Assembly: GCA_963969345.1 (NCBI GenBank)
Contig: OZ017769.1
Coordinates: forward strand, 1,054,001 to 1,118,000
Reading direction: 5' to 3'
DNA length: 64,000 nucleotides
Source: Turbatrix aceti
Taxonomy: Eukaryota > Nematoda > Chromadorea > Rhabditida > Panagrolaimidae
Shown here in pieces: positions 50,200 through 60,806 of this stretch. The notes beneath the pieces are model-generated. The model searched no databases and had not been told where the DNA came from. It saw only the letters and a program-made list of their open reading frames with translations. The stretch's first letter is position 1; every line of letters starts with the position of its first letter. A program made the translations under genes and the position numbers.

Positions 50200-51839
50200 A
50201 TGCAAGTAACAAATGCAGAAATAGTCGTTAAGCGGCAGTATTCTCCTGAAATGAAAAAACGGCGTCTATCAACAACCGAAGAATCAGAATTAATCCCCAT
50301 CCCAATAAGAGCATCGCTTCCACCCAACTTTACCTCTTCCCCAATAAATGCATCGCCTCCACCCAAATTAACCTACTCCCCAATAAACTCAGATCCATCG
50401 CCCCCACTCATACCAAAGGACTTCAACGCTCTCTACCCCGATACCATCAACGACCTCCTCACCAAATTTTCCCAATCTTGTTGTTCAGATTTTGAACCGA
50501 CCGAGAGCGACGAACTCTGCTCAACTTTTAAAAACTTTTTTACCCACGCAGTATTTGGGGGGAAAATGACTCGTGGCAAACTAGGACTGTCGCTCTACGT
50601 AGCCCTTTGCCCAGACGCCGATGAATTCAACCTCAGATCAACCCTGCCTGTCATTTTGTCAATCGAATTACTCCAAGCCGTATTCCTGGTCATCGACGAC
50701 ATCATGGACGACGGCGAGGTGCGACGCGGCAAGCCCTGCTGGCACCGACTGCCTGGCATCGGTCTCACGGCTCTCAATCACTCGATGAGACTGCAAAACT
50801 TTGTTAATATCATTGTTTTGGATTCCATTCCAAGTCATCCGAGATTGTTGGATATCTTCAGACTGTTGTGGGAGGTAGGTGGAAATGTGAAACAAAAAAT
50901 GTTGCTAAATCGAATACGAAATGAAAAATGGGCTTAAAATGACGAAAATTGAGGTTATACAACGAAAAACGTTGATTAAAAAACCGTAACTACTTTTTCA
51001 TGTCAAAATTTTGCGTGTAATGTGTTTTTTTCGGTTTATTTAGTAATTTTTCATTTTCAAGAAAAACTTACAGTGCATAAAAATATGCCTAAAAAAGAGA
51101 AGAAAAAAATTTTATATGAAAAAGCGATAACTTTTGAACGAAACATGGTCATTTGGACGTTCAAAAAATGTTTTCCAGTACATTTTCCTCCATTTTTAAT
51201 CCCAATTATTTTTCAGACCATCAGAGTGACCTCAGACGGCCAAGAACTCGATGGGATCTCAGCCTCCCAAGCGGATTCCCTGTCATTCGACCGTTACCGA
51301 CAAATTGTGGCAACCAAAACGAGTCGATACACTTTCTACTACCCGATTGCCCTGAGCATTTACCTGGCCAATATCCCGGAGCCCGAATCGATCCTTGCCT
51401 ATGCTCTTGAACTTTCCAAGGTCCTTGGATACTATTTTCAAGTTCAGGACGACCACCTGGATTTTACAGCAGATTCTGCCTCGGGAAAATCCAGTACTGA
51501 TATCAAGGAAGGCAAATGCACGTGGTTTGCGTGTAAAACGATAGAAAATTTGGTTGCGACAAAATCTGTCGATAAACTTGAACGTTTCAAGGTTGGCCTA
51601 AAAATTTTGATTTTTTATAAAGAATTCGTATTTTTTAGGAAATTTACGGGTCAGACGATGTGTCACAGATCGAAGAAGCCAAACAAATCATGCTGGATAC
51701 GGGCGTTCTCGACGACTACAAAACCTTCCAGTTGGAATGCGTAAATGATATCCGGCGAAAGCTAAATGACTGCCCTCTAAACGAGCTCAAAACTGTTCTC
51801 AAAGGTGTTCTTGAATCGCTTTTTGATCGTAAACGATGA
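50200..51839 (+). CDS. fdps-1: Farnesyl diphosphate synthase
   Basis: It condenses isopentenyl diphosphate with dimethylallyl and geranyl diphosphate in the mevalonate pathway. Three exons (50200-50874, 51217-51591, 51639-51839) give 416 residues. GGKMTRGK matches the substrate-binding GGKxxRG. The first aspartate-rich motif is DDIMDD at ~166 and the second DDHLD at ~303. The KTSRYTFYYP segment matches KTxxYxFYxP of FPP synthases, and the C-terminus ends in the basic DRKR expected for binding isopentenyl diphosphate. About 75 N-terminal residues, basic then proline-rich, precede the conserved core and might include an organelle-targeting segment. The ATG directly follows an acceptor-like TTTCAG, which decides this start over the longer open frame. 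The second donor, AAG|GTTGGC, is non-consensus. Confidence 0.9.
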
Positions 51840-52397
51840 ATCTGTTCGTTTACGATGAATCTTTTTTTGATATTTCCTATTTTTTCTTTAATAACTTATC
51901 GTGTTCACTTTTTTCTGTGCTTTTTACGGTAACGAACTGCTTTTTCACTCAAATTCTAAGTAATGTGCCGGCGGAAATAATAATAAATGATTTTTTACAA
52001 ATCGGTTTACCAAAAAAAAATTGAGCAATGGCACGACGAAAAAATTGTCAATGACACGGTATACGTTTATCCAGGGTTCCTAACGCGAAAGCTCAAAACA
52101 GTCGTGTCGAGAATCATCAAGTTAGCATTTTTGAATTTTGTCGTGACATTTTTTTGTAATTTTAGGCTTCTTTTTTCTTAAAAAAAATCACTTTCTTTTC
52201 AATTTCATTGACCAAACCAATGTTTACGATTACGTTTTCATGAATTTATGAAAAAAACTGTTTACACAATACTACCAAATATAACGTAACCAACAATTTT
52301 GAACAATATAAGTTTTTCATAATCCAATGGAAGGGGAGTGAAATAGACAATTTCCGGGATTTTGAAGGATCAAGGAAAAATTGGAAGGTCCCAAAAA
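51840..52397. other. Intergenic DNA between convergent genes, no gene supported
   Basis: AT-rich 3' flanks of the FPP synthase and of the unknown basic protein. A stretch at 51836-51870 repeats TTTACGATGAAT. Short frames here have no protein character. Confidence 0.5.
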
Positions 52398-53405
52398 TCA
52401 ATTGTGAACCTTCCTACCTTTTTTTGTCGCAAAAAGCCTCGATTTGAGCTTTTGCAAGAGGGGATGAGACTTCTCAGGCTTGATCTGCCTGGTCGTATGC
52501 GCGTATTCATAGGCCCGGGGGCAGTGTCCGCAGTAGCAGACGCCGACAACCCCCTCGCTGTCGTTGCCGTCGTACTCGTCCAGGTTGATGTTGACTCGGG
52601 ATCGACTCAAACTTCTCCTCGGCACCGCGACGCGTCGTCGAGGAGTAGAGACGTCAACCAGGCGAACAGATCTCGTCATCCTGCTCCTGTGCATTTTCAC
52701 CGGCGTGCCATCGAGGTCGACCAGGGTTGTGGTCCGGCGGAGGGGGCTGTCGAGGGTGTACGAGACGAGACTGATCCGGCCCGTCGTTCTGGGCTGGGGA
52801 GTCGCGACTTCGTTGGGAAACCGGCGCACAGGGGTTCGTAGGGGGGTACGGGTTCTGCTTTGGGCGTAGGTCGGGGTTGAAGCCGGAGAAGGGCAAGCGC
52901 AGCGTCTCAGGTACACGAGGAAGGTTTTGAGTCTCTGACGCGCTTCGTGCGTTCTCACATCTTCGTATTCGTCGATCATGCGGTCGAGGAGGAAGCTTTC
53001 GTGCTCGGTGATTGCGTGTCGGTTTCGTTCGACAAAACTGAAAAACAATTTTTTTTATGGAAAAAGAAACCAAAAAAAACGTTTACGATAGCCAAAAATT
53101 CAAACACGTTTGTTTGACGATTCTTGTCACGACAAATATCACTTTCGTGTCGAGAATGCAATGATCGTATAACGTAACCAAAACCGTTTTTTAACCGTAA
53201 AAAAGCTAACTCACTTGGTAATCTCTTCAATCTCAGCCAACGGGATCCTGGGAAGTCGTTTAGGCTTCCGCATGACGACTTCTTCTCTCATGACGGGATC
53301 TGGAGGATGAAACGATCCTCGCGGAATTTTTTCGTTGTTGTTGTTGTCATCGCGTGACGCCAGGGACATATGGTCGAGAACTGTACTGACCGTAAACTGA
53401 TTCAT
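52398..53405 (-). CDS. Hypothetical arginine-rich protein
   Basis: Exons 53405-53215 and 53037-52398 join in frame for 276 residues. I do not recognise the family. The N-terminal ~60 residues are polar and end in a basic KPKRLPRIPLAEIEEIT stretch. A helical segment with ELxxERN-like character (HESFLLDRMIDEYEDVRTHE) spans the junction region. The rest is rich in Arg, Thr, Ser and Pro, with repeated (S/T)P sites (TPLRTPVRR, LDSPLRR, DGTPVKM, STPRRR). A CYCGHC motif lies near the C-terminus, which is strongly basic. Many S/T-P-R sites suggest a kinase-regulated nuclear or cytoskeletal protein, but that is inference only. Confidence 0.7.
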
Positions 53406-54879
53406 AGTTGATAGTTGTTGAACGTCGAAGACGACTGATTCTGGTAGTGGCTAGAAGCTCAGACTGACGATCTCGGATTAGTCAAGCCTACAACTAAAAA
53501 AGGGGCAGGATTACGACAACCGTAATTAGTTGTTAGTTGCTCGCGACAATCTGTACTCCAGTATCCTCAGAGGTTGGGATAAGCGAGCACACAGCGCACC
53601 GCGCCACGCCACGCGTTGGCTGGCAAGGTGGCAAAACAAGCGCCGCGCGATAGGGATCGAGCCTGGCAGTCTGAGAGCGGGGGATTCTCTTTGACAGGCG
53701 AGAGAGGACGAATGTATCCCGATGCCTGGGGTTTCAGAAAAGGACTGATCTTTAATTTTGATTCAACGAAAAAAAAGCACCGATAAAAACAGAGCCAAGT
53801 GGCGGCCAGGTTTGCTGCTTTGTTTTTGCGTCGAGTGAACGAACCAGAGAAGAGACAAGAGATAGGTGCATATCGAGTGACCCAGCCAGGCTACTGACCC
53901 CCCGAGGCACCACTCGAGCGCTGTTTGGGTTGTAGTAAAATGCCTGACACCGACCCTCGGACAGCGATAGGGATAGACAGTGTCACATGTATGATTGGGT
54001 CACTTGGCTTCTGGATCTGTGCGCTGAGCATGTGCATCTCGGAGGGCCAAGTTCACACCTCGACCGGCTGGGATGCATGCGCGCACTGGGGCACTGGACG
54101 ATGGCCTTGCTGCGGTTATTATACTCAAGCACCTTAGAAAAAGAAAAGTGACAACTGAATTTGAACGAAAAAAACGAAATCGATTGTAGAAAAACAAATA
54201 CCGTATCACACTCAATGTCCCGGCACGAATTATTAACCTTTTCAAAAATGAATTATTATTTTTGCAAAACAAATAAATTGTAGACGCAGAAAAAAGAACC
54301 AAATTTCAGTTTTTTTACAATTTTTTTTTACTGCGAGAATAGTTTTGCGTGTCTTTGCATTTTGTGCAAAATCTTGCATCCACAAAACAAAACAAATAAC
54401 AAATTACGGTAATTGATGATTGACACTGATCATAATCGCTTTCAGTGTCTCGACACGCTTTTTCATTTTCATAGCATTTGGTTGTAATTTCTCGGCACAA
54501 CAGACTTTGTATTGTTAATTTTTTGTTGTCCAACGTCATCAACAAATAAGTCGACGTGTAAAACAGACAAAATGACCACAAAAGTTGTATGCCGCCTAAT
54601 CAAACGTCACTACAAATGTTTGTTTATTTACGATCAACGTCCAGTCAGTCATCAGTGCATTAACTCAAAACTTGTACTTTGTCCTATCCAGTGATTGCGT
54701 ACACGTTAATGAAGACAGTCGAAGTACACATGGAGTGCGCACTCGTTTGTGGTGGGGAGCAGGAGAAGTAGAAAACAAGGGGAGAAAGAATGAATCAGCT
54801 GATAGTGATTTGACTTACTCGTCGTTCGTGGGGTGACACTCTAACTTTTGTGGTCACCTCTCTATAAAAAGCCCGATTG
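53406..54879. other. Intergenic DNA, no gene supported
   Basis: Contains the promoter of the unknown basic protein on the left. The ~200 bp at 53590-53720 is relatively GC-rich. Further right is AT-rich. Frames at 53925-54137 (+) and 54000-54302 (-) lack support from splice sites or motifs. Confidence 0.45.
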
Positions 54880-56164
54880 TCAGAAACAAGCCCAGAATCC
54901 GCACTGCTTCATGACGCGGTAAATCTGCTTGACGGCGCGGGTTGCGAAGAAATCAGTGACGTCGTAGGCCTTCCAGAGAGCCGCCTTGTTGGTCTTGCAG
55001 ATGTTGCAGAAGTCGCAGGCGATGTAGCACGTCTCGTGGCTGTCAAATGCATCGTCTGTGATTTCTTCACAGTCGACGTGGTGCGCGCGTTGCTCTGCAG
55101 AAAATTTTAAAATTTACTTTACTCAAAATTTATTTTTTTTTACAAACCTTCTTTTACGATAGCTTTTGTGTCCTGGATGAGGCATTGAGTCGTGCAGTTG
55201 ACGAATTTCTTACCAACATCGTCAAATGCGTCGAAAAATTCTGAAAACCACCAAAATATTTTTCTGCCCAGAAAAAAAATAAAAGTAACAATTTTTGAAA
55301 ATCACGCCGGAAGTACCGTAATCAGTATTGTTTGGCTTTTGCAACGATTTTTTATTCCATCAAATTCCTGCTTTTTTACGATCAATTTTTTACTGCTCAC
55401 TTGTTTACGCCTTGTTTTCCCATTGTTTTGCAAGTTTTTTTGCACCAACAAAGCAAATCGAACGATCAGTCAGTCAACATCCCATTGTGAAAAAGAAGGA
55501 GGAGATCGCAGTGCGTATGCGCGCAGGAGAACCAAACAGAACGTTCTGGTTCTTTCTTTTTTTCTGCCTTCCTTCGTTCACGTGGTATCCTTCTTTTTTT
55601 GCTGCTTTTACGTCCATTTGATCGTCTTTTGCAGTCATTACCTTTGGCTATTCGTTCTTATCATCGCAAAATTTATTTGTGCAAAAATTTTTGTTTTCGA
55701 GTTTTATTCAATTTTTTTAACTTGTCCACATCGCACTGCTAAAGATGACCTCGCTGATTGATGAATCACTTTTTTCTGTGAGGAAGTTTCGAAAAAAGTC
55801 GTAATACTCGTGTAACTCGTACATTTCCCATTTTTTTGCTCAAAAACCGTTTTTTACCTCCCCTAACATTGAAAAACAAACCTGGCGAGTTGAAACGCTT
55901 GCAATACTTTTGTCCATAGCCAATGAGATAACCACTGATTCCGCAGTGAACTTTTTGTTCGAGGCGTGAGTACACGCTGCAGTTTTCAACCTTTGTCCCG
56001 CTGCTGTCCGCGAGCACAGATGCACGGTTGGGTTCTTCTCGTCCGAAGGCAACGGGCGAGGAGACCGTGGCCGTGACCGTTGTTGTGCACCAAAAAGATA
56101 AAAACATCGCGGTAACTACCCTCGTTGTAGTAGAAGGGGAACGGACGACACCGACACCGTACAT
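54880..56164 (-). CDS. Stanniocalcin-like secreted cysteine-rich protein
   Basis: Exons in coding order are 56164-55882, 55240-55148 and 55094-54880, in frame for 196 residues. A hydrophobic signal-like stretch (MFLSFWCTTTV) lies near the N-terminus. Cysteine spacing and surrounding residues parallel vertebrate stanniocalcin. CGISGYL..YGQKYCKRF, then FDDVGKKFVNCTTQCL, corresponds to the CK(S)F...GKAFVKExLKC region; then CEEI..HETCYIACDFCNICKTN; then FFATRAVKQIYRVMKQC corresponds to the last helix. Stanniocalcins are secreted glycoprotein hormones affecting mineral handling and pappalysin proteases; function here is inferred. The start Met at 56164 was preferred; another in-frame Met is at 56251. 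The gene is divergent from perilipin, 321 bp between starts. Confidence 0.65.
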
Positions 56165-56485
56165 GGTGGTGGTGGTAGTGAATGCGCGCACAGTTAAAAT
56201 TATCGGGTTAGGTTTTTTTGATAACAGTCGATTTTGTTGTTGCAGCTGCAAAATCAGGCCAGGTGAGGGCAGGAATCAGTTTTTGTTGTTGTTTCCACCA
56301 TCGTTGGTTCCCTACCTACAAAAAATGAGCGTAATCAGTTTTATTGTAACCATCCACGCAAAAATCATCGTTATTCGCGTCCCCTTCCAAAAAACAACTT
56401 TTCCGTGATTTTATCCCAAACAAATTTCGAATTTTACTTTAAAACAAAAAAAACGCGTTTCAGAAACAAACTTCACTCACTCACC

Positions 56486-57957
56486 ATGGCAACAACCGCG
56501 CCTGTAACAACTCGCACACCCGAGTCCCACCTCGAGTACTTCAAACTCTGGTACGACTACCTCAACGACACGCCCCTCATCCAACGCGTCTGGGCGGGCT
56601 ATGATGCTGCTAAGCACTCCTGCACCCTCGCAGAATCCACGCTGGCCGTCGTCGAAGATGGCGTCAACACCGGCATCTCGACCATTGCCAAGCCTGCGTA
56701 CACACGATTCGGCTATCCGACTACTGACAGACTTGTTGACATCTACGGAAAGAGTGAGTTCGGATTCGGAAATGTACAAAATGTTTGACGTTTAAAAAAA
56801 GTTACGTTTTGACACGAAAAAATTGAATGTTACTTCGTGCAAAATTTTACGTTTTTTTGGGACTTTTTGCCAGGAATTTTCGTTTTTTCGGTTTTTTAAA
56901 CTTTTTTTGAGTCTAAAATTATGAAATGAGCCTTTTTTGTTTATTTTAAACGTGTTGTCGTATTTCAGGTGTCGATAACTCAAAAGTAGCTCTCGACAAT
57001 GCTCTCTCGGCCGCCGCCCACACTGGCGCCCTCTCTCTGGGCGTTGCCGTCGTCATGGCCCAGATGGGTCTTCTCGCGACCACCTCCGCGACATCTGCCT
57101 TCCTCTCCTCGCTGATCTACACCAAGAAGGCCGGTGCCGGCGCCTTGGCTTCTGTCCAGTCCGCCGAGAAGGTCGTCGAACAGCGATTCTACGATTCCAT
57201 CGCTTACACCCAGGAACTCGCCAAGGTTCCGACCGAAAAAATCTCCGAGCACGCCAATAATTTCCTCGACATCGCAAATGCCGTCTTTGAGCGTCTCCTG
57301 GCCCTCCCCGAGGAGAAGGAACCCGTTGATTCGTCTGTCGTCGATCGCATCCGCTTCCTGTCTCACCGCGTGACCTCCTCGCTCTACCAATCGGCCCAGA
57401 CCGGTGTCATCGACCCTGCCAAGGCCGGCGTGCATGCCATTGCGACCAGCCTGGGCCAGAAGCTCGACTTTGCCGACTCCATCCGTGCCCGGAAGCAGTG
57501 GGCGACCTCGGAGGTGGAAAAGCGCTTTGCCGACCTCCGCGCGACCATCGAAGACCACGCCCTGCAGTACCGTATCTCGCCCGAAGAAATGCTGCTCAAG
57601 AGCATTCGTCACTCGTCGGAAAAGCTCTCGGACAACTTCAAATCCCTCCGCGAGCGAGGACAGGAGCTCAACCTCGGCAACGTGACCCTCGATCGCATCA
57701 ACCAGGTCACCGAGTACATCGAGAACCTGGACGACACCCTCGCCAACGCTTCCGACATCTACCAGGTCAACGACGAGATCTTCACCGAGGGCAAGAATCG
57801 CATCTCGGAGGTCCTCCAGTGGACTGCCGGTCTTGTCAACGGATCCAAGGCTGCTGACGTCTCCGCGGCGAACAGCAACGCTCAGTCTCCTGCCGCGACC
57901 GAAAACACCTCGGATAACGGCTTTGCCTCTGCCGAGCATAGCAGCAGCGAGGCTTAG
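56486..57957 (+). CDS. plin-1: Perilipin, lipid-droplet coat protein
   Basis: It coats lipid droplets and controls lipase access to stored fat. Two exons (56486-56753 and 56969-57957) give 418 residues. The N-terminal PAT-like part contains LIQRVWAGYDAAKHSC and a TIAKPAYTRFGYPTTDRLVD segment, then a short hydrophobic region (TGALSLGVAVVMAQMGLL). The middle and C-terminal parts are amphipathic helices with YxxxQxxAxxxTxEKISEHAN-like periodicity, typical of perilipin 11-mer and four-helix regions. The tail is Ser/Ala-rich and acidic. This matches the single nematode perilipin. An acceptor-like TTTCAG at 56458-56463 lies ~22 bp before the ATG. Confidence 0.82.
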
Positions 57958-58621
57958 ACCGCTACTCTCGACTGATCGTGATTTCATTTTGTAAAATCTG
58001 ACTTGTGAGTTATTTATGAATTTGTAAGCATACAACTTGTATTTTTTTGGAATCTGACTGAGTATAAAGAATTTTTTACACGTCAACATTATTTGTGTGC
58101 GGGGAAACAAACAATGGAACAGGTGATGCATCGGGCGAGGACATGAAACCAGGGACGTGTAAAAATATACAGCGATACAGAAAGGGGAACCAAATGGAAT
58201 CGAGACATTTACGCCTAAGTGAACACCATTTGTGCCTGCTAACATCTGGTCACATGATCACTATCCACTGAGAAATGGTGAAATAAATAAATACATAAAC
58301 AGGAATGGGAATTAAATCATACAAACTTTTAGTTCCCCTCTGTTGCGGCAGTATCAGAAGACAAATTCTAACTGTAAGTATGCCTAAATTTGAGAATATG
58401 CATTGATTATAGATTTTTTTAAACGTTCATTTAATGATTTTTTAAATCATGAAATGATAAATTTTATTAGAAAAACATTTTTGATTTTGGTTTGAGTTTT
58501 TTTTATTTTTGGTTTTGGACAGCTTCAAATCCCTCTGCGAGCTATTATCCATAGCCTGATTTGATTTGTGGACGATTTCGATATAAAATGCAGAGAAACG
58601 TTCGAAATATTTTTTATATTC
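57958..58621. other. Intergenic DNA, no gene supported
   Basis: Perilipin 3' flank, then AT-rich DNA running to the left arm of the inverted repeat. Nothing else recognisable. Confidence 0.5.
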
Positions 58622-60305
58622 AAATTACAAAAAAAATGCAGATGGAAACAAATTAAAGATTTTAGTTTTTAAAATCTGGATGATTTCTATATTACAATGA
58701 TGTTCATTTATTTAAAATGGTACAACAAAGACTCAAGATATTAAATACAACAAACATGTTGGAGGAATTATCAACTCGATGGTTGGGAAAAAAGTTAGGA
58801 AGTTTTGTAACGTTTTACAAAACTTCCTAACTTTTATTTTTTACATGCTTTTGTGCTGTAAAAAAATTTTACATGGAAAACAATTTTTTATGAGCAAAAA
58901 TGGAAGGTTGAGCTTTGCGATTTTCTGGAACGCACGATGGAGTCGTGGTCTCGACTGGAAAACCGTTTTTTGGTGGTTTTTAGGTATTTTCGCGTATTTT
59001 CTGTTTTATTATTGTCGATGTTAGTGTGGCACTGGGGGTTATCACCGACGGCGAATTTGATAGTGATATCAAAAAATCAATAATCGATCGATAATTAGGA
59101 ATTTTTTTTCTAATTCAAAAACGGTCAAGCAGATCGCTCTCTAATACAGTAGACTGTATTCTACACCCTCGAAAACCTTTGTGCCCAAAAAATGAGACAG
59201 ATCGATGCATGAAAAAAAAAATTGATAGTGAAAAACTGATATATCCGTTATAATCCGGGATCAAAAAAGGTATCCCTCAACGTTTTTCAACATTTTTGTA
59301 CTTCTTAGTTCGCTCTGATTCGTTCATCTACATCTCCTACCTTGCGTTGTTCTTCTACATCACAGCACCGCTGGATTTGGAACATACGATTGTGATAGGC
59401 ATTGCAACTGGGGTCGGATTTAAAACATTCTTCTTGTTTCAAAAATTTGCGCTTTTAGGAAAATCAAAAGGAATTTCCTGTGGGATCGCTGAACTTCTGG
59501 AAATGGGAACTTCAATTTTTTACCTTTTTCGCCCCTTTCGCCCTTAACATCAATTGGTTTTTCTACTTTTTTCTGCACTCTGCTTGGCTCTGCCTCTTCA
59601 AACCACCTCACAGCAGCAACTTGGCACCCGCAATCATGGTTTTTCCCGCGCATTTTGTCGTCATGAACTTTCTCATACAATGCCATCTTTACATTAACAT
59701 CGATGGATTGTTTCTACATCGACGTTGTCCAGACGGCGGAGAATTTCTTAGTTACGTAAGTAAATGGTAGTTGAAATAATCTCCCGGTCTTTGAAAGCAG
59801 TTTCAAAAACTTGAATGTTTTAGTCGCTAGTGTATGGTATGATCAAACCATTGCACTACTCCTGCGTTACGAACATTTTTTGTGGGTGTGCCATTGTATG
59901 GAAGTGGCTGAAAACGGGTCAAATCAATAGGTACATCAAGCAGTTCACAGGCAACTGCCTTGTTGGATGCACATTTTACTTCATTAATACCGTTTGGACT
60001 GAATTTTTATTTAATTTACACGTAACCATTTTTGTTCACGTCGCAACTATCTTGATGACGGATGAATCTGTTCGCCATTACAGTTGCGAACTCGTAATTA
60101 ACTTTTTAAACCCGAATATTTCCCCCTCATCGAATTCATAATTCCTCCAACATGTTTGTTGTTTTTTTTGTCATATTTTCCTCCAAAATATCTTGAGTCT
60201 TTGTTGTACCATTTTAAATAAATGAACATCATTGAAATATAGAAATCATCCAGATTTTAAAAACTGTAAACTTTAATTTGTTTCCATCTGCATTTTTTTG
60301 TAATT
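58622..60305. mobile_element. Inverted-repeat pair (~150 bp arms) enclosing a membrane-protein gene
   Basis: The left arm at ~58622-58772 matches the reverse complement of ~60139-60305. Shared landmarks include AATGCAGATGGAAACAAATT, AAAATCTGGATGATTTCTAT, AAATGGTACAACAAAGACTC and CAACATGTTGGAGGAATTAT. The right arm carries a ~25 bp extra segment. The interior holds a 19 bp stem hairpin (58792-58810/58815-58833, loop CGTT) and the gene described next, whose stop codon touches the right arm. It resembles a terminal-inverted-repeat element, but no transposase is recognisable. Confidence 0.7.
59309..60141 (+). CDS. Multi-pass membrane protein, possibly FAR-17a/AIG1-like (5' end uncertain)
   Basis: The best-supported exons are 59459-59755 and 59824-60141, in frame with a stop at 60139-60141. 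An upstream exon starts at an acceptor near 59309, but its donor is unclear. A candidate first exon with an ATG at 58937 (hydrophobic FSVLLLSMLVW) is possible. Several transmembrane helices are predicted (FFTFFAPFALNINWFFYFF, APAIMVFPAHFVVMNFL, IKPLHYSCVTNIFCGCAIV, TFYFINTVW). The order of a PVGSLNFW segment, MVFP helix and a conserved-looking KPLHYS His faintly recalls FAR-17a/AIG1 lipid hydrolases. The match is weak, and the family should be treated as unknown. The whole gene sits between the two arms of an inverted repeat. Confidence 0.45.
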
Positions 60306-60806
60306 TGCTGCTATTTTTCTATACCTGTATCTTTTTATCGCTTGCTTATTTTATGGCACACATCTTTTGCGTGCACAAATTTTGTAGGCACTGTATATGA
60401 TTTGGTTCAGCTCACAAAAAGAAAGTATATGTTATGCATTTCTCTCTCAAAATGACTTTGCGCGCGATAACCATCTACTTTTCCTGACCTGTGAACAATG
60501 GACAATGCGCAGAGTTCAGTGTTCATGGGTGCATTGTTATGTCATAAATGCAAAAACTGTGAAATAGAGAGAATGCACAATGACAGTGCCTATGAGGGCA
60601 TCGTGACCCCACTCATGGGATTGTTATCAAATTTGGAATTTCGAGTTGTCAAACTACCAAAAAAAAACATACAAACATTGGATTTCAGGTTAATCCGTTC
60701 TTAATTCAGCCTTGCCCCAGAACGCCTTCCTCAGCGAAGCATAATTCATCCGGTTCATATAAAAGCATACAGGTGCCGATCCTCATCATTCCAATTTCCT
60801 CCAAAG
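60306..60806. promoter_or_regulatory. Upstream region of the carbonic anhydrase gene
   Basis: No gene is supported. A TATA-like TTCATATAAAAGCA at ~60754-60767 lies about 45 bp before the ATG, positioned like a core promoter with a short leader. Confidence 0.45.

Noticed and set aside
55192..55761. 189-codon plus-strand frame between stanniocalcin-like exons
   Set aside because: It covers an intron of the opposite-strand gene and reads as Phe/Cys-rich noise.
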